This document shows positions 16,436 to 26,100 of a DNA stretch of 64,000 bases, one piece after another. Origin of the DNA: Flavobacterium psychrophilum (GTDB lineage Bacteria > Bacteroidota > Bacteroidia > Flavobacteriales > Flavobacteriaceae); the NCBI GenBank assembly GCA_001708385.1, contig CP012388.1:310001-374000 (forward strand). Direction: 5' to 3'. The notes below the pieces were generated by a model that saw only the letters and a list, made by a program, of their open reading frames with translations, was not told where the DNA came from and did no database searches. Within the stretch, counting starts at the first letter, position 1. Each line of letters begins with the position of its first letter. A program made the translations under genes and the position numbers.

Positions 16436-18742
16436 TTATGCTTCTGCAGCTTTATTGGTAACAATAGCACCTAGGCAACTTTCCGGTATATTAAATGCGT
16501 TTACTAAAGGAACAGCATCCTGTCTTATTTCCCAACACAACTGGCTAACAAGCTTACGAACAGCTTTGGTTTTTACACCTTCCATATAACCTTGCTCTAA
16601 ATACCATGCTTTGTGTTCTTCAATTTTATTAAGGGCAAATAAATTGTATAGCTTTTCTAATACTTCCTTAACTCCTGCATCGGTAACTAATTCCAGATTT
16701 GCCTGAAACTGTTCAAGGAAAACACGATCAAGATAGCTATCCGAAATTTGTATCATGTGAGGATGCATGACATTGGCTGCATCAAATGCATCAAGACCAT
16801 CATCAACAAGTTTTTTAAACCTTCTTGCCGCAGAACTTACTATTTCTTTCTCTCTGTATAAAAATGCCTGTAGATGAAAGTTTTTATCTTTTAAATGTTG
16901 CTCGTCTGTGTTTCGTGTAGCAAAAGGATTTTTTTCTGTAATTGAGGTCTTTGCCTGATCCAATACGTAATTAAATATCGTTGAAACATTCATTTCTCCA
17001 AACTGTTTACGGAATTCACCTAAACGGTTTTTAGCAGTAAGCTGCATCAATACAGTATTGTCACCTTCAAATGTGGTATATATCTCGGTGTCATTTTTAA
17101 GATCGTCTATACGATTCTCGCTAAGATATCCTTTACCGCCACAGGCTTCACGGCATTCTTGAAGAGTATCGCGGGTATTCCAGGTAGAATATGATTTCAT
17201 TCCTGCAGCTAACGCTTCGATCTCCTGCATTTCTTCTTCCTTACGATTGACAAAACGCTTGGTTAAATATTGTAATCCAAAGTGAATAGCATAGGCGTTA
17301 GCCAAATAAGGCATAAGCCTGCGTTGGTGCATTCTGTAATTCAGAATCGGAACTTCAGTTCCTCCTTCTGGCCCAAACTGCCTACGTTTGTCGCCATACT
17401 TAATAGCAATAGTCAATCCTGTTTTAGCAGCTGCCAAAGCAGAACGCGGAATACCAATACGCCCGCCAACTAGTGTGCCCAGCATGGTGAAAAAGCGCCT
17501 GTTATCACTTGGTATTGGGCTTTCGAATTCTCCATTTTCATTAACCTGCGCAAAACGGTCAAGCATATTTTCATAAGGAATAACAACGTTTTTAAACGTA
17601 AGTATTCCGTTATCGACACCATTTAAACCCATTTTATGGCCACAGTCTTCAATAGTAACTCCTTCAAGCACATTTTTTTCAGTATCACGAATAGGAACTA
17701 CAAAAGCATTTACGCCATAATCCTTATCGTTAATTACAAGCTTGGCAAAAACAGTAACCATTTCTCCATGGTTAGCCGTATTACCAATATACTCTTTACG
17801 ATCATATTTTTCAGGAGTATTTATGGTGAAAGTCCTGTCGTTGTGATTATACGTAGCTGTTGTGCGTACACCCTTCACGTTAGACCCATGATGTGTTTCT
17901 GTCATAGCGAAACCTCCGGGTAATTTTAACGTACCGATATCCTTTAGATATTTCTTATAATGTTTTTCTGTACCTAGTGAAAGTATACTCATTCCCCACA
18001 GTCCAAACTGTACGCCGAACTTAATCACAAGACTTAAGTCATGGTAGCTAAGCGTTTCCATTACAGAAAAGTAACCTTCAATGTCATCTTTACCGCCGTG
18101 TTCTTTGGGGTAGGCATACGCCCCCAAATCATGTTTTGATAGCGACTTGCTCCAGTCTAAGACTTTTTCCCTGTACTCCATAATATTCTCCGGAATATCT
18201 AAAGCAAATTCAGGGGAAGATATAAGTTCTTTGACCTTGTTTATGGTTGTTGCCTGGCTACCATCAAGAAAATCAGTTAGCAGCTTTACATCAAAGCTTT
18301 CAACTGTTTTATACTTATCGGTTATCGTGTCACGTTTTTCATTGAACCCGGAGATAACCTCGCGGCTCATAACACCAAGCTCAGATTCCATTTTAGCAAA
18401 AGCTTCCCCGATATTTCTTATATCTTCATCGTTTAACGACTGTCTCTCTGAGTTAGCTATAAGAATGCCCAGTTCGGTAAGGTTTGACGGCTTTTGAATA
18501 GTATCCAGCGCTTTATCTATCTTTTCTTTCCAGTGAAAAAGTTCAGAGCGGCTAGGAGGGGAGGTATAATCTATTTTCGATTTAAGGAATTCTTTTTCAG
18601 CCTTAGTAATCCAGTCTTGTTTGTTTATAAAATCATTAAGCGTTGTAAATTCATTCTTGGTTAAAAAATCATCCTGCCACGCTAAGTAAAAGACAGGAAT
18701 AAGTATGCTGAGTTTGGGATCGTTATTAAAAGTAATGTCCAT
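16436..18742 (-). CDS. Large acyl-CoA dehydrogenase / oxidase family protein
   Basis: The 768-residue flavoprotein is longer than a standard 380-residue acyl-CoA dehydrogenase and resembles acyl-CoA oxidase-type members. An N-terminal alpha-helical region of about 190 residues precedes the core. FAD-contact motif MTETHHGSNVKG lies near residue 279, GHKMGLNGVDNG near 370, and the catalytic Glu is in YTTFEGDNTVLMQL near 557. A C-terminal domain of about 150 residues follows. It probably oxidises acyl-CoA thioesters; chain length and whether oxygen or ETF is the acceptor cannot be told. It lies just downstream of nudK on the same strand. Confidence 0.85.
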   Translation of the reverse strand: MDITFNNDPKLSILIPVFYLAWQDDFLTKNEFTTLNDFINKQDWITKAEKEFLKSKIDYTSPPSRSELFHWKEKIDKALDTIQKPSNLTELGILIANSERQSLNDEDIRNIGEAFAKMESELGVMSREVISGFNEKRDTITDKYKTVESFDVKLLTDFLDGSQATTINKVKELISSPEFALDIPENIMEYREKVLDWSKSLSKHDLGAYAYPKEHGGKDDIEGYFSVMETLSYHDLSLVIKFGVQFGLWGMSILSLGTEKHYKKYLKDIGTLKLPGGFAMTETHHGSNVKGVRTTATYNHNDRTFTINTPEKYDRKEYIGNTANHGEMVTVFAKLVINDKDYGVNAFVVPIRDTEKNVLEGVTIEDCGHKMGLNGVDNGILTFKNVVIPYENMLDRFAQVNENGEFESPIPSDNRRFFTMLGTLVGGRIGIPRSALAAAKTGLTIAIKYGDKRRQFGPEGGTEVPILNYRMHQRRLMPYLANAYAIHFGLQYLTKRFVNRKEEEMQEIEALAAGMKSYSTWNTRDTLQECREACGGKGYLSENRIDDLKNDTEIYTTFEGDNTVLMQLTAKNRLGEFRKQFGEMNVSTIFNYVLDQAKTSITEKNPFATRNTDEQHLKDKNFHLQAFLYREKEIVSSAARRFKKLVDDGLDAFDAANVMHPHMIQISDSYLDRVFLEQFQANLELVTDAGVKEVLEKLYNLFALNKIEEHKAWYLEQGYMEGVKTKAVRKLVSQLCWEIRQDAVPLVNAFNIPESCLGAIVTNKAAEA

Positions 18743-18802
18743 AATGTGAGTTTTAAAACTTAAAAATAAGCAATTAGCCCCAGCTATATATGAAAAATAG
18801 TG

Positions 18803-19381
18803 TTAAACTAAGTCGTGAATCTTAGCATATTGTAACAACATAATTGTCTTAGCATCTTTAATTTCACCGGTTTCAATCATTTGCATTGCTTTGCTAAAAG
18901 AAAGTTCTAAAACTTCAATATTTTCCTGTTCTTTATCCAAACCGCCACCTTCGCTAGTTTTCATAGTATCAGAGTAAGCTGCAACATAGAAATAAAGTAT
19001 CTCAGTTACGGATCCCGGAGACATATATACTTCCATAATTTTCTTTACATCGGATACAGTATATCCCGTTTCTTCTTCAGTTTCACGGCGTATGGTTTCC
19101 TCGGGATTATTTTCATCAATAACACCTGCACAGGCTTCAATCATAAGGCCGTCTTTATTACCATTAAACCAGGTGGGTAGTCTAAATTGCTGTGTAAGGA
19201 TAACTGTTCCTTTTTGCTTGTTATACAGCAGAATAACGGCGCCATTGCCACGATTATATACTTCGCGTTCCTGAGTTTGCCATGAGCCATCTTTAAGCTG
19301 ATAATCGTATTTTACTTTATTTAATTTTCCCCAGTTATCAGATAATACAGTAGTTGATTGAATATTTACTTTTTCAGACAT
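18803..19381 (-). CDS. nudK: GDP-mannose pyrophosphatase NudK
   Basis: This 192-residue Nudix hydrolase matches NudK along its whole length. EVYNRGNGAVILLYN, QQFRLPTWFNGN and GLMIEACAGVIDE are close to the E. coli protein, and the Nudix box ends in RRETEEETGY near residue 97. The C-terminal DAKTIMLLQYA is also typical. NudK hydrolyses GDP-mannose to mannose-1-phosphate and GMP. It is upstream of the acyl-CoA dehydrogenase on the same strand with a 60-base gap; no functional link is evident. Confidence 0.9.
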   Translation of the reverse strand: MSEKVNIQSTTVLSDNWGKLNKVKYDYQLKDGSWQTQEREVYNRGNGAVILLYNKQKGTVILTQQFRLPTWFNGNKDGLMIEACAGVIDENNPEETIRRETEEETGYTVSDVKKIMEVYMSPGSVTEILYFYVAAYSDTMKTSEGGGLDKEQENIEVLELSFSKAMQMIETGEIKDAKTIMLLQYAKIHDLV

Positions 19382-19565
19382 AGAATTGTTTTGGAATTAA
19401 TATTTATAGATAACGCACTAATTAAATAAAATTACGCTAATCAGGAAAGTTTTTACAGAGCTTTATATTATGTAAAGTATTAAAATTACTTTTTTAACTA
19501 TAATGGTATTCCCTGAACTTTAAAACTTTTTATATTTACGCAAATATTAATCTGATTTAAACCAA

Positions 19566-19979
19566 ATGAAAAAATTACTAATCTGTATGATGCTGGCGTT
19601 TGCCTTTAGCATGAATGCCCAGGATAAATCTGTGCCATTATCAATTAAAAATTTTGAGCTGTATTCAAATTTAAAAAAATCAAATTCGTTTAAAGATTTT
19701 CCGGCGTTGCCTGAAAATGTCACTGAACATTATGTTGGCGGAGAATTACAATACACAACAGCAGAAACAGAAAAATTTACGCTTAAGATTATGGCTGATG
19801 GTGAATTTAGGTTTAAGATGAAAAAGCCGGCAACAACATTTATAGATCAGTCGTATTACATAAGGTTTCCAAATAATACAGTATTTGGATATGCAATGCA
19901 GACAAGGAAGGACGGAACAGTTCAGCTGACTGTTTACCAAGGAGAAAAATTTGTATATACCGGAGAAGTTAAGAAATAG
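19566..19979 (+). CDS. Small secreted protein of unknown function
   Basis: The 137-residue protein begins with a clear signal peptide (LICMMLAFAFSMNAQ) and is therefore exported. The mature part is beta-rich with no cysteine and no motif I recognise. A TATATTTA element at 19531-19538 is placed as a promoter, and a strong terminator follows, so the gene is probably transcribed alone. I do not recognise the family. Confidence 0.75.
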   Translation: MKKLLICMMLAFAFSMNAQDKSVPLSIKNFELYSNLKKSNSFKDFPALPENVTEHYVGGELQYTTAETEKFTLKIMADGEFRFKMKKPATTFIDQSYYIRFPNNTVFGYAMQTRKDGTVQLTVYQGEKFVYTGEVKK

Positions 19980-19996
19980 CTTTAAAACAATATATT

Positions 19997-20019
19997 AGCG
20001 GGTTCTGCCCGCTTTTTTA
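19997..20019 (+). terminator. Intrinsic terminator
   Basis: GCGGG (19998-20002) pairs with CCCGC (20008-20012) around a 5-base loop, followed by TTTTTT. It ends the small secreted-protein gene. Confidence 0.8.
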
Positions 20020-20103
20020 TAATCCTCCATTTGACTTATAATGTATATTATGTAAAATAATAAATATACTTTTTACTTCTTTTTTATGGTTTCAGTTATA
20101 AAC

Positions 20104-20141
20104 AATAAAAAAGCACATTACCATATTAAGATAATGTGCTT
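20104..20141 (-). terminator. Intrinsic terminator of the DUF2911 gene
   Basis: The stem AAGCACATTA / TAATGTGCTT (20111-20120 with 20132-20141) is followed on the minus strand by a T-run. It lies 20 bases beyond the stop codon. Confidence 0.8.
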
Positions 20142-20161
20142 CTATTTAAATTGAGCCTAAA

Positions 20162-20668
20162 TTATTTTACAGATACCGGAATATCTAAATGTTCCCAGCT
20201 AAGTGTAATATTATTTTTTCCTACTGTGTAAACAAGTCCTTCGTTAGCTTTAGAAGATTTCTTTGTCTTAACGTTTACACGTAATTGATCCTGAGCTTCA
20301 TCATAATTAAAAGCATTCATTTTTGCATCTTTGCTAAAAATTACTGTAGCATTACCTTTTTCGGGAATTACATAAACGTTATATTTTCCTGCAGGTAAAT
20401 CTTTACCTGCAACTTTAAGTGCTTTATCTGTTTCAATTGTCGTAGCAGCATTAGCACCAGCACGCCAAACTTTTCCGTAAGGTACTAATTCACCCCATAT
20501 AGTTCTTCCTTTAACAGATGGGCTACTATAATTAATAGTAATGTTAGCACCATTAATTGTTCCTTTAGCCGTCGCAGCCGGACTTGCAGGTTTTTTGTCC
20601 TGTGCTACAGCGATTGTTGTAAAAAACACTGTCATAAACAGTGTTGCAATTTTTGCAGTAAATTTCAT
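20162..20668 (-). CDS. Secreted DUF2911 protein
   Basis: The 168-residue protein has a signal peptide ending FFTTIAVAQ. The mature region matches DUF2911: NYSSPSVKGRTIWGELVPYG, VWRAGANAATTIE and AGKYNVYVIPEKGNATVIF. The domain is common in Bacteroidota and its biochemical role is not known. It is transcribed alone, divergent from the DUF294 gene. A TAAATTTA element upstream of the start on the minus strand is a possible promoter. Confidence 0.88.
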   Translation of the reverse strand: MKFTAKIATLFMTVFFTTIAVAQDKKPASPAATAKGTINGANITINYSSPSVKGRTIWGELVPYGKVWRAGANAATTIETDKALKVAGKDLPAGKYNVYVIPEKGNATVIFSKDAKMNAFNYDEAQDQLRVNVKTKKSSKANEGLVYTVGKNNITLSWEHLDIPVSVK

Positions 20669-20827
20669 TTTTATAATGTTATGGTTAATTAAAGCGTAAA
20701 TTTAAACAAGCATTTCTGCATAAATTATATTGATGCCAATTTTAACAAACCTTTAAGGATTTGCTGTAGGCTTTTTACTTTCATACAATCTTAAAAAGCA
20801 TTACTTTTAAAATTCATTACTATCATT

Positions 20828-22744
20828 ATGAAAAACCCTGTTGCCCAAAGCATTGTAGATTTTCTTAAGCATTTTCCTCCATTTAGTTTTTTGGAAAGTG
20901 CTGAACTTAGCAGTATTGCAGAACATTCTAAGATTATATATTTGGAAAAAAACCAGATTTTATTTAAAGGTGGCGATGCTACACACACCGACTTTTACAT
21001 TGTAAAAGATGGTGCGGTTGGACTTTCAATTACTTCTGATGCAGAAGAGACACTTATAGACAAATGTGACGAAGGCGATATTTTAGGATTACGCCCATTT
21101 TTTGCTAAAAATGATTACTTAATGACGGCTAAAGCCCGTGAAGAAGCCATTGTGTGTGCTGTCCCTATCGCTGTTTTTCAGCCATATGTTACGGAAAATT
21201 CAAAAGTTTTGGAGTTTTTACTTGAGAGTTTTGCTTCGCAAACACGTAATCCATACGATAAGGAACGCCAGGGAAAACTTATTTCTGAAAATAGCTTTAG
21301 CGATCAGGTAGCCGATATACAATATTTTCAACCCATTAAATATACAAGGAATCCTATAACTGCAAATGCAGACGATATCCTGAAGTTTATTGCCAAAACT
21401 ATGGCTAACAGCGCCATTGGCAGTGTCATAATTCAGGAAAATCAATTGCCTATTGGTATTATTACAGACAGGGATCTACGGTCTAAAATTGCAACTGGCC
21501 TCTACTCTATTGATATTGATGCCCGTACAGTAATGACAAGCCCTGTAATAACCGTGCCCGAAAATATTTCTATAGCTGAGGCTCAAATGATTATGCTTAA
21601 ACATAATGTTGGGCATTTATGTGTTACCCGCGATGGAAGTAATAAGTCAGCTATTAGCGGTATAATCAGTGAGCACGATGTTGTTGCTGCCCAGTCTAAT
21701 ACTCCGGGTGTGTTGCTTAAGCAAACCAGGCGTTCAACAAATGCTAAAGAACTTAAATATGTTCGTGAAAAACTCACTGATCTTATTCAGAGTTCTATAG
21801 ATACAAACATACCTGTATCACATATATCTAACATCGTTGCCGAGATAAACATTGCGCTTACACGACGTGCTATTGAGCTATCTGTAATTAAAATGGGATC
21901 TCCCCCACCAGTTGGATTTACGTGGGTAAATGTTGGTAGTCAGGGGCGTAAAGAGCAATTGTTACGTACAGATCAGGATAATGCACTTATATTTGAGGAT
22001 GTTCCTGCGGAAAAATATGAGGATGTAAAAACATACTTCCACGAACTGGCAGAACACGTAAATGAAATACTTGAGAAGGTAGGTTATGAACCCTCTCCTA
22101 CCGGTCTTTTGGCTAGCAATCCGTTATGGTGCAAATCATTATCAGGATGGATCAAGCAATACAATTCATGGATCAACACTCCGGCAGAGAAAGGTGTTGA
22201 ATTAAGCACTACTTTTTTTGACTTTGACTTTATATATGGAGCGCCTGACCTTGAAGATGCATTAACCGAGAACATATTACACAACATCAATCACAATAAA
22301 AAATTCTTCGGATACCTCGCAGCAGATACGTTAAGAAATCCACCACCACTTGGTTTCTTCAGGCAGTTTCTTGTTGAGAATGATGGCGAACACAAGGACA
22401 GTTTCGACATTAAAAGCCGCGCACTTGAACCTCTTATAGATGCAGCCAGATTGTTATCGCTTAGCCTTAATATTCTGGAAGTAACGAATACATACCATCG
22501 CTTTAAAAAGCTGGCTGAAATAGAACCTAAAAATGCTGAACTTTATGAAGAGTGTGCTGAAGCATTTAATATCCTTATGCGTTTCAGGACCGAGGAGGGT
22601 TTAATAAACAATTCTAACGGCAGGTATTTAAATCTGGATGAGTTATCAAAAACAGATAAAGTTAAGCTGAAAAATTGTTTTCAGCCAATCAATGATATCC
22701 AGGATATGATTAAAAACCGTTTTCCCATCACCTATATAAACTAA
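20828..22744 (+). CDS. cNMP-binding / CBS / DUF294 nucleotidyltransferase-like signalling protein
   Basis: The 638-residue cytoplasmic protein has four parts: a cyclic-nucleotide-binding-like domain (residues 10-135), two CBS domains (about 165-290, with ITDRDLRSKI and ISEHDVV), a DUF294 nucleotidyltransferase-like domain (about 320-460) and a C-terminal DUF294 helical domain. The nucleotidyltransferase signature is intact: VGSQGRKEQLLRTDQDNALI near residue 367-386. This looks like the GlnD-type uridylyltransferase fold and may modify a partner protein; no target is known. In many bacteria the gene pairs with a DnaQ-like exonuclease and sits near acs and a symporter, as here. The next gene starts 4 bases after the stop. 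Confidence 0.9.
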   Translation: MKNPVAQSIVDFLKHFPPFSFLESAELSSIAEHSKIIYLEKNQILFKGGDATHTDFYIVKDGAVGLSITSDAEETLIDKCDEGDILGLRPFFAKNDYLMTAKAREEAIVCAVPIAVFQPYVTENSKVLEFLLESFASQTRNPYDKERQGKLISENSFSDQVADIQYFQPIKYTRNPITANADDILKFIAKTMANSAIGSVIIQENQLPIGIITDRDLRSKIATGLYSIDIDARTVMTSPVITVPENISIAEAQMIMLKHNVGHLCVTRDGSNKSAISGIISEHDVVAAQSNTPGVLLKQTRRSTNAKELKYVREKLTDLIQSSIDTNIPVSHISNIVAEINIALTRRAIELSVIKMGSPPPVGFTWVNVGSQGRKEQLLRTDQDNALIFEDVPAEKYEDVKTYFHELAEHVNEILEKVGYEPSPTGLLASNPLWCKSLSGWIKQYNSWINTPAEKGVELSTTFFDFDFIYGAPDLEDALTENILHNINHNKKFFGYLAADTLRNPPPLGFFRQFLVENDGEHKDSFDIKSRALEPLIDAARLLSLSLNILEVTNTYHRFKKLAEIEPKNAELYEECAEAFNILMRFRTEEGLINNSNGRYLNLDELSKTDKVKLKNCFQPINDIQDMIKNRFPITYIN

Positions 22745-22748
22745 CACT

Positions 22749-23354
22749 ATGGCTTTTGACTGGTTAACAGGTAATAACCTTCCTCAATTTTGGAAAAATT
22801 ATGTTTCGCTTTTTGACGACGACGATGAGAAGTCGCGAAAACGTTACGTTGTTTTTGATATGGAAACTACAGGACTCGACTGGAGAGAAGATGTTATTCT
22901 TTCTATAGGAGGAATTGGGGTTGCTTCAAATGCTATACATATAGGAGATTATTTTGAGGTATCAATTAAACAGGATGGTTTTTCGCCTCAGTCTGTAGCT
23001 TTACAGGGAGCGTTGAAAGATGATGAAAAAGTTGTAGAAGCTGAAGCTTTGATCCAATTCCTTAACTTCGCTAAAGATGCAATACTGGTTGGTCATAATG
23101 TAAATCTTGACATCGAAATGCTAAATCAGGCTTTGAAACGCCTTGACCTTGGAAGAATTAAAAATCCACTAATGGATACTAATGTGTTGTACCAGCGCTG
23201 GAAAGATTTGCCGGATGATACCCAATCTACACTTGATGAAGTTTGTGATGCGTTAAAAATCAAAAAAAACGAATTACATACTGCTTCCGGAAATGCTTAC
23301 ATCACCGCGCTGATATTTTTAAAACTAAAAAAGAAATTAGGAATTCAGGATTGA
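22749..23354 (+). CDS. DnaQ-like 3'-5' exonuclease domain protein with altered motif III
   Basis: The 201-residue protein has a DEDDh exonuclease fold. Motif I is VFDMETTGLD, motif II VGHNVNLDIEML. Motif III would be HxxxxD but reads H177-TASG-N182, so the last catalytic Asp is Asn (codon AAT at 23292-23294). If real, metal-dependent nuclease activity should be weak or lost and the domain may act as a binding partner. It is coupled to the DUF294 gene (4-base gap), a known pairing near acetate genes. Family members in this context are not DNA polymerase proofreading subunits. Confidence 0.85.
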   Translation: MAFDWLTGNNLPQFWKNYVSLFDDDDEKSRKRYVVFDMETTGLDWREDVILSIGGIGVASNAIHIGDYFEVSIKQDGFSPQSVALQGALKDDEKVVEAEALIQFLNFAKDAILVGHNVNLDIEMLNQALKRLDLGRIKNPLMDTNVLYQRWKDLPDDTQSTLDEVCDALKIKKNELHTASGNAYITALIFLKLKKKLGIQD

Positions 23355-23362
23355 TCGTATTG

Positions 23363-24029
23363 CTAGCGACAATCTATATCTATTATTATAATTTTTTTGG
23401 TTGCTATATATTGTACCAAATGCATTTCAGATTCTGCAGTGCTGTTTTTTACAACAAAAACCTCCTTTATTATTCCATTAGGAATAGTACTATCTTTCTT
23501 CCACTTTCTATACAGTAATCCGGTAGGATATAGAAAAGGCATTTTAAAATTATTAGTGTTGTCCAGAAATATAATACGTCGGCAAAAGATTCTTTTTCTT
23601 TATCTCCTTTTTATTTAATGGGTTAACCACAAAACAATTATACCTGTTGGTGTTTATAATGGTGTCAGAAAGTTTTCTAACCTCATAATCTTTTAGATTT
23701 TCATAATCGCTGTTTCTTTTAGTCCATGTTTTAGGACATTTTAAACTTATAGCTTCCACAAAAAAATCCTCGCGTTTTATTTTATCATAATACCGTTGTC
23801 CGCTCTCTAAGGTAAGCCACATGTGTATGCTTTCATTATCGTCGTTAACCCATAACATATAGCTATTATCTTTAGAGTTATAAAATTGATATTGAGTTGT
23901 AACCATAGAGCGATTTATGCCTCCCTTTATTTTATATTCCGCTACATAATCGAATTCAAAACTTTTTTGGGCATGACCCGAAAATAGAGAAGACAAGCAG
24001 ATAAATAATAATAGTCTTAAAATCATCAC
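23363..24029 (-). pseudogene. Secreted hypothetical protein gene broken by a frameshift
   Basis: From ATG 24029 the frame encodes a signal peptide (ICLSSLFSGHAQ) and a beta-rich mature region but stops at 23553 after TYYISGQH. In another frame coding-like sequence continues without a break from about 23570 to a stop at 23363-23365, beginning LDNTNNFKMPFLYPTGLLY. Removing one base in the ATTTCTGG near 23566-23570 would join them into a protein of about 221 residues. It resembles secreted Bacteroidota proteins in layout but I do not recognise a family. It is either a real pseudogene or a sequencing error. Confidence 0.6.
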
Positions 24030-24056
24030 AAATAGTTTTAATATCCTAAATAAAAT

Positions 24057-24084
24057 AAAAAAAGCGGCCTTACTACAAAGCCGC
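24057..24084 (-). terminator. Intrinsic terminator of acs
   Basis: GCGGC (24080-24084 read on the minus strand) pairs with GCCGC (24064-24068), followed by TTTTTTTA on the minus strand. It lies 24 bases after the acs stop codon. Confidence 0.75.
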
Positions 24085-24108
24085 CATCTTCAATTTAAAT
24101 AAAAAAAT

Positions 24109-26016
24109 CTAAAGTTTTCCATCCTTAATCTCGTCCACGATTTCAGGATTTAATAATGTCGATGTATCTCCGAAGTTAGAGAAATCGCCTTCGGCAATTT
24201 TTCTAAGTATTCTTCTCATAATTTTACCCGAACGTGTTTTTGGTAAACCGGACACGAATTGTATTTTATCAAGCTTCGCAATTGGACCAATATGACTGGA
24301 TATGTGCTCGTTAATCTCTTTTTGAAGATTTTCCCTGTCACGTCCTGAACCTGACTCTTTAAGGATAATAAATCCGTAAAGCGCATTTCCTTTAACATCG
24401 TGAGGGAAACCAACAATAGCAGATTCTGCTACGGCCGGATGCTCATTAATTGCATCTTCAATAGGTGCTGTACCAAGGTTATGCCCTGAAACAATAACAA
24501 CGTCATCTACCCTACCGGTAATCCTGTAATAGCCTACTTCATCTCTAAGTGCACCATCTCCTGTGAAATATTTACCCGGGAAAGTAGTGAAGTATGTTTC
24601 TTTAAAACGCTGATGATCGCCCCATATTGTCCTCGCCATCCCCGGCCACGGAAATTTAATACAAAGGCTGCCTACCACTTGGTTACCTTCAATTTCATTG
24701 CGTAATTCATCCATAAGTACCGGTTGCACTCCCGGAAGTGGTAGTGTTGCATAAGTTGGTTTTGTAGGTGTTACAAAAGGAAGCGGCGATATCATAATAC
24801 CTCCGGTTTCGGTTTGCCACCATGTATCTACAATTGGCGATTTCTTTTTACCAACATGGTCATTGTACCAGTGCCATGCTTCTTCATTAATAGGCTCTCC
24901 TACAGATCCTATCACTTTTAGCGTAGAGAGGTCGTGTTTATCTACCCATTCCCAGTTTTCTTTCGCTAACGATCTGATTGCTGTAGGTGCTGTATAAAAT
25001 TGGGTTACTTTGTGTTTGTCAATTACTTCCCAGAAACGTCCAAAATCAGGATATGAAGGAATACCTTCAAAAATTACGGTTGTAGCACCGTTCAATAATG
25101 GTCCGTATAATATATAAGAGTGACCTGTTATCCAGCCAATGTCGGCAGTACACCAGTAAATGTCGTTTTCTTCGTATGCAAATATGTTTTTAAATGTATA
25201 AGCAGTGTAAACCATATATCCAGCTGTAGTATGCAACATACCTTTAGGCTTACCTGTAGATCCTGAAGTGTAAAGAATAAATAATGGGTCTTCAGCATCC
25301 ATAATTTCAGCTACATTGTTACCGACAGCTTCGTCTAATAAAGGCTGAAGCCACTGATCACGGCCTTCTTTCATGTCAACTTTGCCATTAGTTCTCTTGG
25401 CTACAAGTACCTTTTCTACAGAAGGGCATTTCTGTAATGCTTCATCTACAATAGATTTCAGTTCAATAGTTTTGTTGCCACGGAAACCACCATCAGAGGT
25501 TATAACCATTTTACATGCTGAATCATTAACCCTTGCAGTTACAGCAGAAGCTGAAAAACCTGCAAAAACGACAGAATGTATAGCACCAATTCTTGCACAT
25601 GCTAAAACAGAGATAGCAAGTTCGGGAATCATAGGAAGATAGATACATACCCTATCCCCTTTTTTTATACCCTGATCGCGAAGAACATTTGCCATTTTAG
25701 ATACGCGCTCGTACAGTTCGTTATAAGAGATGTGGACTGCCTCTTCTTTCGGGTCGTTCGGTTCAAAAATTATAGCTGTTTTTTCACCTCTTTTAGCCAA
25801 ATGTCTATCTATACAGTTCTTAGTAATATTAACTTTTGAATTTACAAACCATTTTACCTCGGCTTCCTGCATATCAAATTCTACAACTTTGTCCCATTTC
25901 TGGTACCATGTAAAATTTTCATCTGCAATTTTATCCCAAAATTTTCGTGGCTCGCGTATAGATTTATTATAATGCTTAAAATATTGTTCTAAATTTTTAA
26001 CTTGATAGTAACTCAT
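24109..26016 (-). CDS. acs: Acetyl-CoA synthetase
   Basis: Acs activates acetate to acetyl-CoA through acetyl-AMP. The 635-residue protein has the ANL-family signatures: FILYTSGSTGKPKGML near residue 265, the acetate-pocket and adenylate segment DTWWQTETGG near 405, and TGDGALRDEVGYYRITGRVDD near 495-515. The C-terminal PKTRSGKIMRR contains the catalytic Lys (about 598) that acetylation inhibits in other species. It follows the response regulator and symporter-kinase genes on the same strand but has its own promoter-like sequence at 26052-26078 and a strong terminator. Confidence 0.96.
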   Translation of the reverse strand: MSYYQVKNLEQYFKHYNKSIREPRKFWDKIADENFTWYQKWDKVVEFDMQEAEVKWFVNSKVNITKNCIDRHLAKRGEKTAIIFEPNDPKEEAVHISYNELYERVSKMANVLRDQGIKKGDRVCIYLPMIPELAISVLACARIGAIHSVVFAGFSASAVTARVNDSACKMVITSDGGFRGNKTIELKSIVDEALQKCPSVEKVLVAKRTNGKVDMKEGRDQWLQPLLDEAVGNNVAEIMDAEDPLFILYTSGSTGKPKGMLHTTAGYMVYTAYTFKNIFAYEENDIYWCTADIGWITGHSYILYGPLLNGATTVIFEGIPSYPDFGRFWEVIDKHKVTQFYTAPTAIRSLAKENWEWVDKHDLSTLKVIGSVGEPINEEAWHWYNDHVGKKKSPIVDTWWQTETGGIMISPLPFVTPTKPTYATLPLPGVQPVLMDELRNEIEGNQVVGSLCIKFPWPGMARTIWGDHQRFKETYFTTFPGKYFTGDGALRDEVGYYRITGRVDDVVIVSGHNLGTAPIEDAINEHPAVAESAIVGFPHDVKGNALYGFIILKESGSGRDRENLQKEINEHISSHIGPIAKLDKIQFVSGLPKTRSGKIMRRILRKIAEGDFSNFGDTSTLLNPEIVDEIKDGKL

Positions 26017-26051
26017 ATCTTTAGTAGTAGTTGTTTATTCGTTAATTAATG

Positions 26052-26078
26052 TAAATATAGCAAAACATAAACTTTCAA
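26052..26078 (-). promoter_or_regulatory. Candidate promoter of acs
   Basis: On the minus strand TTG (26078-26076) is followed after 16 bases by TATATTTA (26059-26052), about 36 bases before the ATG. It resembles the TTG / TAnnTTTG promoter with one mismatch. Confidence 0.45.
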
Positions 26079-26100
26079 TCGATGTATTTATGCTAAAATT

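Noticed and set aside
23397..23618. Plus-strand open frame of 73 codons after the exonuclease gene
   Set aside because: It lies opposite the out-of-frame 3' part of the broken secreted-protein gene, which explains the open frame.
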